DNA of 64,000 nt, taken from the NCBI GenBank assembly GCA_021613535.1, contig CP075496.1, forward strand, positions 4,464,001 through 4,528,000, given 5' to 3'. The notes under the pieces were generated by a model, which saw nothing but the letters and a program-made list of their open reading frames with translations, made no database searches and was not told the DNA's origin. The translations under genes were made by a program, and so were the position numbers. The stretch is from Adineta vaga. Its lineage: Eukaryota > Rotifera. Positions 25,170-36,786 of the stretch are shown here, one piece after another. Position 1 is the stretch's first letter, and every line of letters starts with the position of its first letter.

Positions 25170-27588
25170 ATGACGTCTACATCGTTTATGATGATCATTC
25201 TTGTGATCGTTCTATCCTATTCCTGGTGTACTACTCCAGTAGTAGCTACCAATTTAAATCCAGCGAATATAAATGGACTAAAAGCTCAATTTGAAACAGC
25301 AATGAAATCATTTTCTGATGTAGCATCCATGCATTATACTTTGGCTGGTATTAAGGAACTCGGTGTTCAACCTTCTGATTCACACTGTAATGATATCAAA
25401 AGATTAGTTGATAAATCCGATGTTGAATCCATTTATCACGCCAGTGAAGCAGCTCGAGCATTAACCAATTGCAAAGTAGATTTTTTGATAAAATCAATCT
25501 TTTTTTACTTCAATCTTTACTTTGTATTTAGTTACCAGCCGAAGAATATCGTGCCCTTTTGACTTCAACTCTTCAATCAGACAAAAGTACAACAGCAGAC
25601 ATTTATTATGCCGTTCGTGCAAGTGTAAATCTTGGTTTAAATATTGATGAATCTAAAGTTGAAAAACGTCTCAATGCTTTGGCCAAAACTGATGATAGTA
25701 TCCTAAGTCAAGGTTATGCATTATTAACAGGAGCCCAATTAAGTCAACCCGTTGCTAAATTTTATTCGGATGCTATCAATGATCTTGTTCAACAAGCTGA
25801 TGAAGTTGATGGACGTACATTACAATATGAAGGTGGTGTTGGTACAACAGCACTTTTACTTAATGCATTTTATGAAGTCGCAGACAAAGCAGGTGTACCC
25901 GTAAAAATTGATCCCAAACAATTAGTCAAATTTGCATCATACTTCTCTACGAAACGACATGTTGCAACTTTACGTAGTGCTTATTATTTAACTAAAGTAT
26001 TCAAATATTTCTCCGATCATAAGGTAAACAAAACGAATATATGTGAAAAAAACCCACAACTTGTATTTCTTTTGACTTTAGAACGCCATACCTGTTGTTG
26101 TTAGTCGTGTTAGTCCATCAGCCATCAATTCTCAAAATCCATCAGTACTTGTTTCAGTTTCCAATGTTATGGGTCAACCCGTCGGTGAAATTTCGGTTGT
26201 TGCTGAATCAGCTAAACGTAAAGAAGATGGTGCCGTTGTTATTTCCAAACAAAAACTCATCTCTAAAGCTAGTGATTTGTAAGTAGATTGAATGAAAACA
26301 AGCAGCAAGAGTTACGTTTTCTTTAATTTAGTTCGGTTTTTGAATTACCTTTCTATGATGCTAAAATTCCCCGTGGATTCTATACCATTCATTTAACATT
26401 AACAGCACGCGGTGATGACAAACTCATTGGTTTAACTGATAATACCGTTCGTATTTGAAAAAAGGTTTTGTTTTTGTGTATATCAATATGTATTTTTAGA
26501 TTGAAGTTAAAGTTACATCAGAAGCAACCATGGAAAATGTTGAATTAAGTGTTGCAGATCGTGATAGCACAGCTCAAGCTAAAACATACAAGTAACAAAT
26601 CATGCAAATTTATTTTCTAATTTTCATATAACTTATTTAGACTAACTTATCCAAATGGTTTATCCGATAAACTTGATCTTCATTCTCATCAAAAATTGAT
26701 CGCTAAATTTCAAACCAAAGATAAACGTACTGGAGAATATATTCGCGTTCAACAAGCATTCTTACGTTTTACAAATAAAAAATCCAATAAAGAAATTGTC
26801 TACTTAGCTGAAGCAACTAGCGGTTCAAATGCTCAATATAAAGTCGAAGTCGTAAGAATGCAAACATCTCTTTCTATTGTTTAGTTTTGCTCACAATATT
26901 CATTTTAATTCAATAATTAGGATTTAACAAGTAATGCCGCTGATTTTCGTCATCAATCAGGTGCATATGAATTAGCTTTAATCGTTGGTGATTCGTTATT
27001 ACAAAATGCATTTGATTGGAAAGTCAATAATAATGTTCAATTATCGTTTCATGAAGATAGTCTTCCTGATAAAAATCATCAAAGTTTATATTCACCACGA
27101 CCAGAAATTATCCATCAATTTCGTGTCGAAGAAAAACGACCACCAACCGTTGTTTCATTAGTTTTCAGTGCTTTAACTTTATTACCCTTATTAATTCTTT
27201 TAGTTTCAGTAAGATAAAAACAAAAGCGAACGATTATTTCATTGAATATTTCATTTTAGTGGCTTAAACTTGGTTTCAATCTATCTGGTTTACCATTAGG
27301 ACTTAGTCCATTAGGTTTTCATATATCTCATGGAGGTAAATATGACTAAATAATTGAAAAGTAGAAAAGAAAAATCGAATGATTTTTTTAGCGGTTTTTG
27401 CATTAATGTTTTTCTATTGGAAATATTTGGATATGTTTCAAACTATTCGTTATTTGGCATTGGTTTCAATTCCATTATTTATCTTTGGCCATCGAGTTTT
27501 AGCCACGTTAGCTGCTCGACGGTAAAATGAAATCAATGAATATTTTCTTTTATTCTAATTATTTTCTTTTAGAGAAAAAAAAGCTTAG
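25170..27588 (+). CDS. RPN2: Ribophorin II, oligosaccharyltransferase subunit
   Basis: Subunit (Swp1/RPN2) of the ER oligosaccharyltransferase complex, which transfers the glycan to nascent Asn residues. Ten exons give 640 residues (human 631). A signal peptide (MIILVIVLSYSWC core) is followed by the long lumenal domain (LYTLAGIKELG-type start, then DKSTTADIYYAVRASVNLG and GGVGTTALLLNAFYEVAD). Three C-terminal hydrophobic segments follow (VVSLVFSALTLLPLLILLVS, AVFALMFFYWKYL, YLALVSIPLFIFG), and the end is basic, EKKA. Introns are 48-69 bp. A CTTTTAG acceptor-like site lies 8 bases before the ATG. Housekeeping ER glycosylation gene; no oddity in the coding part. Confidence 0.95.
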
Positions 27589-28118
27589 TTAATTCATCGA
27601 TATCATAATGAATAAGCAGCAAAAAACGGACGTTGAACAATTCTCTTTTTTTGTTATTGTTTTCTTTCTCTTTCTATTGTTGTTTTGCCTATGCCTAGAT
27701 CATATTTAACACACATTTGTTTTTGACTCTTATTTCCATAAGCTATGTGAAACAATTCTGCTCGTTTGTTCTTCTTCTTCTTCTTCTTTGTTGTAGTCTA
27801 GATCACTTTTTTTTCGGAAAAATCATCGACGGTGATTCTAGTGTATGAGGATAACTGAAAAGGGTTTTCGCGTTGACTTTTTATCAAGTGTTTTGTGTTC
27901 GTTTTGGAGATTTGCATAAAACCACATGATTTAACATAATTAACAAAACTTCTTTATAATTCTCTCTCAAGAAACATTAATATTATTATCAAACGAAAAC
28001 AAAAAAGAAAATTACAATCTGTTCCTGTTTTTGAAAAACATAGTTAATATAGCAAGAGTAAATAAGTTACGCGAGATTTACTAAAATAATTCAATACAAA
28101 AAGAACTCATAGTTTTTC
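27589..28118. other. Convergent 3' intergenic region
   Basis: About 530 bases between the ends of RPN2 (+) and RUSF1 (-), with a CTT repeat near 27770-27790. No gene is seen. Confidence 0.5.
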
Positions 28119-29624
28119 TTATTGAATTCGATAAATATCGATATTGAAAAGACATCGTTGAAAATTGTAACCTTGTTCAAGACAAACTTGTTTGAATTGT
28201 TCATAACATCTGTCATTATCTTCATGTAGTATAGATAAACATAGATCTAAATTGGATAATTGTTTTTGTAAACGATTAATTAATGAATCAAATTCTTCAT
28301 TTGAATTTTCTTTTTTTATTGATCGCATTGCATAGGAAAGTATTTCAATGAAAAAATTCAAACGAATTATATCATCTGTATCAGAATTTGGTCGAAGAAG
28401 AACGTAAAATGTATTGACCGATTTATCGTATAATATAAGAAATCGTTCGTAATCATCGAAATGAAATTTTTCTAATTGAGTTTGACTTGGAAAAATCTTG
28501 TCAGGTAAATGACTTAATGAAATACCTAAGTGTGAATGGTATGGTATAGATGTTCTGAATAAAATTGGTTCTTGATTATTCACTTGTTCAATTGAGAGAG
28601 TATGTTTACCATTAGTTCGAAAATATTCCGAACAGACTAGATGAAATCGTTGATGATTAAATATATTAAATAGAATACACCTTTTGGCTTTGTAATTAGC
28701 CCAAAGATGTCCACCGGTTAATGTGAGAAATATTGGCCAAATGAAAGTAGATGGAAGCATAGAGAGAAGAACAACATTAACGAAGAGAGCGAGTAGACTA
28801 ACCACTAAAAATATTTACAAATCAGAGATACATAAAGATGAATATATATTATGTATTGCTTTACTTGTTTCTAAACTGGAGCATTTCGCTGTTATATCAG
28901 CCACATTATTATTTCGAGCTTGATGCTAAAAGATACAATTCAAACTTATTCAAATGAATATATGAACGAATATATTTCGATCTTACTTGAAATATCACTG
29001 TTCTTGTCGATCCATGTATCACTCCAGTTATTGCTCGACATATATTCGAAAGACTTGAAATAATCAACAATGCTGATTGAAAATAAGGTGTAATTAAATC
29101 CAATATACATGCAACATCATTGAGAATATCACCTAAGAAATGCCATCTTTTACAATTCGCATCAAATGATGCAGCAAAACCCCAAGCAAATATAATTCGA
29201 CCGATCATTCCAGCTCCATCTTTAAGTAACCAAACAATTGATGCAGCTAAATAGTTCGATGCATTTTGTCCAACACCCATACCACGAAAGAGTGCACTGA
29301 ATGCTAATGCACCAGATATTGCAATACATCCTGTTTGAAGGATATTATAAAACTGAAATATACCATAATCCGAACTAACACCTGCATAAAAGAAACAGAA
29401 ATTCTTATTATTATTTCATTTGATTCAAGTATACTTATACCTAATGGATAATTGTCTGGATAGAAGAAGGCTCGAAAAAGAGATGTCAACGAAGTATTTG
29501 ATTTGTTTTTCATTGTTGATAAATGCATAGATTTTTGTTCATGATTCAATCGATAAGTATTCATTTTTTCTCCACATTCATATTCTTGAATGAAGAGTTC
29601 ATTTTTATTTTCAACCTCTGCCAT
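28119..29624 (-). CDS. RUSF1: RUS family member 1 (DUF647 protein)
   Basis: Member of the ROOT UVB SENSITIVE (DUF647) family, whose human representative is RUSF1 (C16orf58); the biochemical role is not established. Four exons (29624-29441, 29381-28987, 28925-28865, 28804-28119) give 441 residues. Typical blocks: FFYPDNYPLGVSSDYGIFQFYN, GMGVGQNASNYLAAS, WLLKDGAGMIGRIIFAW, WHFLGDILNDVA, and HQARNNNVADITAK across an exon junction. Several hydrophobic segments suggest a membrane protein. The AG of a strong TTTTTTTTGTAG acceptor directly abuts the start ATG, and the M23 peptidase gene ends only 74 bp upstream on the same strand, suggesting a polycistronic pair resolved by trans-splicing. Confidence 0.9.
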
Positions 29625-29640
29625 CTACAAAAAAAACTAA
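29625..29640 (-). promoter_or_regulatory. Splice-acceptor-like site abutting RUSF1 ATG
   Basis: On the minus strand the sequence reads a T-run followed by GTAG and then immediately the RUSF1 ATG. No coding exon is needed upstream. In bdelloid rotifers, spliced-leader trans-splicing is established, and such a site inside a 74-bp gap between two co-oriented genes fits a downstream operon gene. No spliced-leader RNA gene was identified in the window. Confidence 0.5.
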
Positions 29641-29698
29641 ATACTTCTTGTCAACGATAGCATGAAAGCGAAGAGAAAAACATCGTTCTTTTATATGT

Positions 29699-30450
29699 TT
29701 AATAAATAATCGGTTTTTCAGGAAAACCAAGAATAAATTGAGGATCAGGACATTTATGAAGCATCATTGGTGCATCGATTTTCGATGCAACACCTGGATA
29801 GTCACCTTTCATATTATCCATATCCGATATAATTTGAAAATGTAAATGTGGACTCCATCCACCATTTTCTGATTTGTCCCCAATATATGCTAATAATTCA
29901 CCAGGTTCAAAAGTTTGTCCAATAGTTAGATTATTCAAACTAATGGAATTCAAATGACCATAAAGTGTATAAAAATGAACATTTTCATCCAGATCATGTT
30001 CAAGAATGATTGTTGGTCCATAATCAAATGGTTGATTATTGTTTTGAAAACTATGGACACGTCCAAGAAGAGGCGTATATATTGGTGTATTTGCTTTTAA
30101 TGTTATATCAACACCTAAATGTATGCAACGATTAGTTTGAGAAAACGCAAGCGATTGTGCATAAATATTTCGTTCTTCCCCATATCCACCTAGCCTATAG
30201 ATTTTCATATAAACAAAAATCATTCAAAATGAAAAAGAAAAGTGATTTCAATTTACCAGATAAAATTAACATGATCAAGTGTACTGACATAAGCTTCATG
30301 ATCTGTATATTTTTGTAATTCTTTGTTATGAACACTTATGTCAAGTAAACGAGCATTTTTTGTTGTTAATGGAAAACCAAGAATCGGTGAGAATCTATTT
30401 TGATTACGTGCAAGAGCATTGATAAGACGTGTCGCTGTATCCAATTCCAT
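29699..30450 (-). CDS. M23-family metallopeptidase, likely transferred from bacteria
   Basis: A LytM/M23-type zinc metallopeptidase fold. Two exons (30450-30257, 30194-29699; 62-bp intron) give 229 residues. All zinc/catalytic positions are present: H90 and D94 (HLGVD), H145 (YGHL), H181 and H183 (SPHLHFQ). Family blocks WLGGYGEERNIY, DYGPTIILEHD and GDKSENGGWSPHLHFQ match a bacterial M23 subgroup often fused to class III aminotransferases; here no aminotransferase is attached. There is no signal peptide, so it is probably intracellular. M23 enzymes usually cleave peptidoglycan cross-links, but this subgroup's substrate is uncertain. The intron and the animal-gene context argue against contamination. 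RUSF1 follows 74 bp downstream. Confidence 0.85.
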
Positions 30451-31092
30451 TGTGATCTATTTTCAAATAGAATCGAAAATGCCGATTGGTATCTATCATT
30501 TTGATTCTTTTTCATATAGAAGTGTCTATTTTTCTATAGTTCTTCAATGGCTTAGTCAGCACTCACTGAACTGCACTTTTGTGCCCACATATTGTACTAT
30601 CAATGGTAGATAGTCGTTGACGAATGATTGATACACTGGTATAGAAAAAAGAACAGATGGCAGTGAGATATTGTTTCGTTTCCTAGTAAAAAAATATCGA
30701 TAATCTTCGATTGATAAAGTTGTGAAGAAAACAGATGAATGATGGGAGATTTATTATTATTATTATTATTTTTTCGATCTCTATTTTCTAGAAAGTCTCT
30801 CTCCCATATATTATTCCATTATACAACTAATTTCAACTACCCGCTCATATTAATTTGACGCGCACAATATTTCTTGTTATTATTATGTAACTAAGTAGTA
30901 ACAATTAGTCAGTTGTTGAGTCTATTTCCCAAAAGAAAGTTTCCTCTTCTTAACATCATTTCATCATTATTCAGTCACTCTTTGGCTGATTCCAAAACTT
31001 ATCAAGAAATCAATCCAAATTCAATTGACTTTTTCATAATTCCAACAATTGATTTTTATACTTTTTCATAATATAAAAAACAAAAAACAGAA
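30451..31092. other. Divergent intergenic region (M23 / ELAV-like)
   Basis: About 640 bases between divergent starts, presumably holding both promoters. It contains an ATT/TTA repeat near 30752-30770. No gene is seen. Confidence 0.5.
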
Positions 31093-32839
31093 ATGGTTGA
31101 AGTACAAAGAATGATTTTCAATAATACACTCGATCATCATCTTGCTATAAATAAATTATCGGACATATCCTTAGGTAGTGTACATACGAAAGGTACAGAT
31201 TCAAGTGGTTATGGTTCAAATTTAAGTAAACATGGTCATAGTCGAACATGTTTAATTGTTAATTATCTTCCACAATCAGTTAAAGAACAACAATTTCGTC
31301 AGATGTTTGCAGAAATTGGTCGATTACGATATTGTCGTTTGATGTAAAGTTTCTTCTAAATTAAAAAATGTACGATTTCAATTGAATTTATCTTTTGAAT
31401 ACTGATAGGTTTGATCGTGCAACAGGATATTCATATGGCTATGGTTTTGTTGATTATTATCATGCTGAAGATGCAGCAAAAGGTAACTGATATTTTTTGA
31501 ATCTTTTGCTGTACATTGAATATCTACAGCAATTGATTCACTTAATCAATTGAAAATGGAACATAAAACAATTAAAGTATCCTATGCACGACCAAAATGT
31601 GAAGAAACACGTGGAACAAATCTTTATATACGAAACTTACCAGGTAAAATCCTTTGCCATTAAATGAAATTTTCTTTCCTAATCATTCTATAGAAAAATT
31701 TAATGAAAGCAAATTAATTGAATTATTTTCACCATTTGGTGATATAATTCAAGCACGTGTTATTCGAGATCAATCAACAGAAAGTCCACGTGGTATTGCA
31801 TTTGTTATTATGGGCACTCGATCACAAGCACAACGTGCAGGTAAACTATATAATGTCATTTGTATCAACAATATAATAGATGTATACAGACAGATTAATA
31901 AAACTCTCTCTCTCTAGCAGAAAAAGTTTCATTGTAAATCTTGAATATATATTACATTAAAATACGTACATGATTGTTTTAGTTGAATGTCTAAATGGAC
32001 AAATTGTTGATCATCAACGTCCATTACTTGTCAAATTTGCTGATGATGATAAACGTCGACGTCAATTAATGGCACGTTATTTACCACAAATTGATAATAA
32101 TCTATCAACTTCGACAAGTCTTCGTGATCCATCGGATGTTCTTTCTGCACAAATGGCTCAATTAAATTTAATGACTAATGGAACAAATACAACAGATCCT
32201 CAACAACAAGGGCAAGATATGAATTTACTTATGAATACTTTATTGATGATGCCATTCTGGTCGAATATGTGTGCATCAAATATGCCTGTTTTGTATCCTA
32301 ATACGACAACAACATCACAAAATAAAAATACTGAACGAATACTTGATGCATTAGCAGCAACTAGTGGAGCGTAAGTTTTGTTTATTGAGGTTTTCGTGTC
32401 GGATAGTTCGATCTGATGTTAATAGATCAAATTCTTCATTAACTTCAAGTGAATCATTGAATAATCGTGCAGGACAACCATCAAGTGTTGATTCAAACAA
32501 TTCATCTTCAGTTCCATCGAATATTATTGATGCTTCTACTGGTGGTTTTGTTGTTTTCATTTATGGAATTGGACCTGAAGCAACTCAAGAAGAAGTATTA
32601 AATATTTTTCAAGGTTTTGGACCTATACTTCGTACAGATGTCATTAAAAATAAACGAACAACAGTTGGAAAAGGTTTGTTCTCCTATTGAAAACTATGTT
32701 CATCTTATGATAAAGTAAAGCTCTATTAGGTTATGGGTTTGTCGTCTTTCGATATATGAATGATGCATTAGCATCAATTAAAGCATTACATAATATGCCA
32801 TATAAAGGTCGTTATTTGCAAGTACGATTTCGTGTATGA
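31093..32839 (+). CDS. ELAVL: ELAV/Hu-like RNA-binding protein
   Basis: Three RRMs in the ELAV/Hu arrangement: two close together, a linker, and a third at the C-terminus. Family members bind AU-rich RNA to control mRNA stability and splicing. Seven exons give 443 residues. RRM1 has LIVNYLPQS (RNP2) and YGYGFVDY (RNP1). RRM2 has NLYIRNLP and a less typical RNP1, PRGIAFVIM. RRM3 has VFIYGIG and GYGFVVF and ends KGRYLQVRFRV with the stop. The linker is Asn/Thr/Gln-rich, with a long Met-rich patch. RRM1-2 strongly resemble Hu/Sxl. The second-RRM end (LVKFADDDKRR) also matches Hu. Which Hu paralogue is not resolvable. Confidence 0.93.
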
Positions 32840-33543
32840 AAATCAAACTACAATCAGCCGATGATATCTTATGTTTATATTCACCAACAATATAAAATCT
32901 CAAATGAATAACACAAAATGGATAAGATTTATTCATAAATATGAAATGATTATATCTATATGTTCGAGTACACTTCTGTTTGTCGTGATTCAGTTCGTGT
33001 GCATTATTTTGATTTTGATATTATTAGAAATAGTATAATAAATATATATTTTATCGGTTTGGATTATCCGATCGAACGATGACTCCTTCTTTTCTTTCGA
33101 TAAAGTGATTAAGATGAAATTGACCTATTAATGATTATGCAAAATGTTATCGATTAGATGTGATGGTATGCGTAACAGATATAAGATTAAAATCTGTTAA
33201 CTCCTGACATTTTTTATTTTTAAATAGTGAAAAAACATACTCGGTAGATATATAGCGATATCTTTTGAAAGTATTTCTTATTAGATATATGTTTATCGTT
33301 AAAATGATATACACTACAATACAATACAATACACAGAAAGAAATAATTGTACTATATATACATACAAGTACCTTAGAGTATACAATTATATGAGCAGAAC
33401 AGTTTTCTTTCTTTCTCTTTCTCTTTCCTTTATATACAAACACAAAAATAGCTTTATCATCATGACACGAACATTCATTTGTTGATAAATACTGTAATTA
33501 TACGTTTATTTATATTCGAATTAAGAAATCTTCTTTTTTAAAA
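32840..33543. other. Intergenic region
   Basis: About 700 bases between the ELAV-like gene and the GH63 gene on the same strand. It contains a CAATA-type repeat near 33315-33332 and a CTTT repeat near 33409-33428. No gene is seen. Confidence 0.5.
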
Positions 33544-36482
33544 ATGCCTACATCATCAGATCCTGAACATGAACGTTTACGTGAAGATGAAGCTCGAACA
33601 GCAAATTGGAAACGTTGGGGACCCTATCTATCCGAACGACAATGGGGTACTGTTCGAGAGGTAAAATACTTCGTTTTTTTACATTGTATTTGTATCGATT
33701 TCTGGTATGAATTAGGATTATTCGGATACGGGTTCATGTTGGGATTATTTTTCTCATGATCAATCTCGATCACGTGCTTACCGATGGGGTGAAGATGGTC
33801 TTCTAGGTTTTACTGATCGTGAATGTCGTCTATGTTTTGCATTATCACTATGGAATGGAAAAGATCCAATACTTAAAGAAAGATTGTATGGTTTAACTGG
33901 ACCTGGTTTGTAATTTTTGAATATTTAACAAAGAAAAACTTAATTTTGTTTTAGAGGGAAATCATGGTGAAGATGTAAAAGAACTTTATTATTATCTTGA
34001 TTCAACACCGACACATTCCTATGTTAAAAGTCTTTATAAATATCCTCAAAATGAATATCCTTATCAAGAATTAATCGAAGAAAATCGTCGTCGTTCAAAG
34101 CAAGAACGTGAATATGAACTTCTCGATACAAAACTATTTGATAACAATGAATATTTCGATGTATTTGCTGAATATGCAAAAAATTCTCCTGATGACATTG
34201 TTATTCGAATTCAAATTGAAAATCGTTCAACAGAAGATGCACCATTACATCTTATTCCTACATTATTTTTTCGTAATACATGGTCATGGGGCTGCAAACA
34301 TGAAGGTTGTACAATGCGTCCAAAGATCGAACAGAAAGAAGGAGAAAATTTCCTACGTACTAAACATGATACTCTGGAATCCTTTGCATTTGATATTAAT
34401 CCTGATGAACATGGCCAGATGCCTGAAGTACTTTTTACTGAAAATGAAACGAATTCTAAACGTTTATATCAACAAGATAATCGTACACCGTATGTGAAAG
34501 ATGCATTTCATGAATATGTTATAAACAAACAGAAAGATTTAGTTAATCCTAAACATAGAGGAACAAAAGTTGGATTATATTATCGTTTGAATATCAAAGC
34601 TAAATCATCAGCTACAATACGTCTTCGATTGTATCGTTTAGTAGAAGATGGAAAAGTTCCGACTAAATTGGATTTTAAAGAGATTGATCAAATTTTCGAA
34701 AAACGGATCCATGAAGCAGAAGAATTCTATTCAACGATTATGCATTCGCAATTGAATACCGATGAGAGAAATATTGTTCGACAAGCTTATGCTGGTCTTT
34801 TACATACAAAACAATTTTATCATTATATAGTTGAAGATTGGATTGAAGGTGATCCAGATGTTATGAAACCATCTGAAACTCGAAAGGAAAATGTTCGAAA
34901 TAAAGACTGGCCACATTTGTAAGTGGACAATTTTCTCTTATTTTATGACATAGTCTATTTTTGTTTTCTCAATTAGATACTGTCGAGATATTTTATCCAT
35001 GCCCGATAAATGGGAATATCCATGGTTTGCTAGTTGGGATTTAGCATTTCATGTAATTCCATTTGCTCATATCGATCCTCATTTTGCTAAAACTCAAATA
35101 CGATTACTTTTACGTGAATGGTATATGCATCCAAATGGACAAATTCCTGCCTATGAATTTAATTTTAGTGATGTTAATCCACCTGTAGGCGCTTGGGCAG
35201 CTTGGCGAATCTATAAAATGTCAACAGATAAAGAAGTAGAACGTGATCGATCGTTTCTTGAAAGTGTATTTCTTAAATTTCTCACGAATTTTACTTGGTG
35301 GGTTAATCGAAAAGATCCCGAAAATCAAAATTTATTTGCTGGAGGCTTTCTTGGTCTCGATAATATTGGTGTATTTGATCGTTCAGCTAAATTACCAGAC
35401 GGTGGAACAATGCATCAATCGGATGGAACAGCATGGATGTGTTTTTATTGTTTATCTATGTTTGCTATTGCGATTGAATTAGCTGGTGGTGTCAATGGAG
35501 AACCAGTAGTTGAAGCATATGAAGATATGGCATCAAAATTTTTTGAACATTTTGTACAAATTGTTGATGCTATGAATGTTCATGGTGGAACAGGCTTATG
35601 GGATGAAGAAGATGGTTTTTATTATGATCAAGTTAAATGTGGCAAAACCCAGAAGATGACAGTATTAAAAAGTAAACATACGAAATTTGCTATCCAAATT
35701 TTATAATGTTTTATTTCCTTCTAGCACGTTCATTAGTTGGTGTTTTACCATTGATTGCTGTATCGGTTCTTGAAGTCGAGCGCATTAAAAATTTACCAGG
35801 TTTTCAACGACGATTTCAATGGTTCTTAAAATATAAACCTGAACTTCGGCAACATATTAAAGAACATGAATCTACAAAAAATGATGGCAGTGATGCATAT
35901 CTTCTTGCTATACCATCCGAAGATCGTCTTCGTCGTATGCTTACTTATATACTTGATGAAGAAGAATTTCTTTCCGAATATGGTCTACGTTCATTATCTA
36001 AATATCATGAAAAACATCCATATGTATTCGATCCTAATGGTGAACATGAACAATGTGTTAGCTATTCACCAGCCGAATCAAAAACTGGCATGTTTGGTGG
36101 TAATTCAAATTGGCGAGGACCAATTTGGTTATGTATTAATTATTTAGTTATTGAAGCACTTGAACGTTATCATCGATCCTATGGCGATGATTGGAAAATT
36201 GAATGTCCAACTGGTAGTGGTAAAATGATGCATTTACGTGAAGTATCTGAAGAACTTGCAAAACGTTTGACAAAAATCTTTATGATGGATGATTCGGGTA
36301 AACGACCAGTAAATGGAGATGAAGCAATCTATACAACAGATCCACATTTTCGTGATCTAGTACTTTTCTATGAATATTTTCATGGTGATACTGGACGTGG
36401 AATAGGTGCGAGTCATCAAACAGGTTGGACAGCATTAATTATTCAACATATTGAAGATATTGCTAAATTACGAAAGAATTAA
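33544..36482 (+). CDS. GH63-family glycoside hydrolase of bacterial type
   Basis: A glycosidase of family GH63 (the family of processing alpha-glucosidase I), but of the roughly 880-residue type common in bacteria rather than the ER enzyme. Five exons (33544-33660, 33716-33905, 33955-34918, 34977-35671, 35725-36482) give 907 residues. There is no signal peptide or membrane anchor. Diagnostic blocks: [48 protein letters not shown], then in the catalytic (alpha/alpha)6 part [40 protein letters not shown] and [10 protein letters not shown]. The Asp in SWDLAF is a likely catalytic acid (inference from the family). The four introns are 49-58 bp, so it is a resident nuclear gene. The substrate is unknown, probably a cytosolic or dietary oligosaccharide. 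Confidence 0.88.
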
Positions 36483-36786
36483 AAAAAAGAAAACATTTCG
36501 CTAGTTTTAGATTTTACACTCTCTTTTTAATAATAAACCAGCATGTTTTGTTTTCATTTCTATAAAAAAATCTGATCTCATTGATATCATTACATTTTTC
36601 TCTGAAAGCAAAGGAAAGTAGAAGATTCATCAAATATTTTCAAACATATTACATAACTATTAATAAAAATATATTTATTTAAAATAATATCACAAAATTC
36701 TTGATTTTCGTTTTTTGATCAAGTGCATTCTATACCAAACTAATTCATTAAATTGAAAGTCGTTCATTAAAGAAGAAAAACTATTA
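36483..36786. other. Convergent 3' intergenic region
   Basis: About 300 AT-rich bases between the ends of the GH63 gene (+) and the orphan zinc-finger gene (-), with AATAAA-like polyadenylation signals on both strands. No gene is seen. Confidence 0.5.

Noticed and set aside
29699-36482. Bacterial contamination as the source of the M23 and GH63 genes
   Set aside because: Both have short GT-AG introns, host-like AT-rich codons, and sit between animal genes in continuous sequence.
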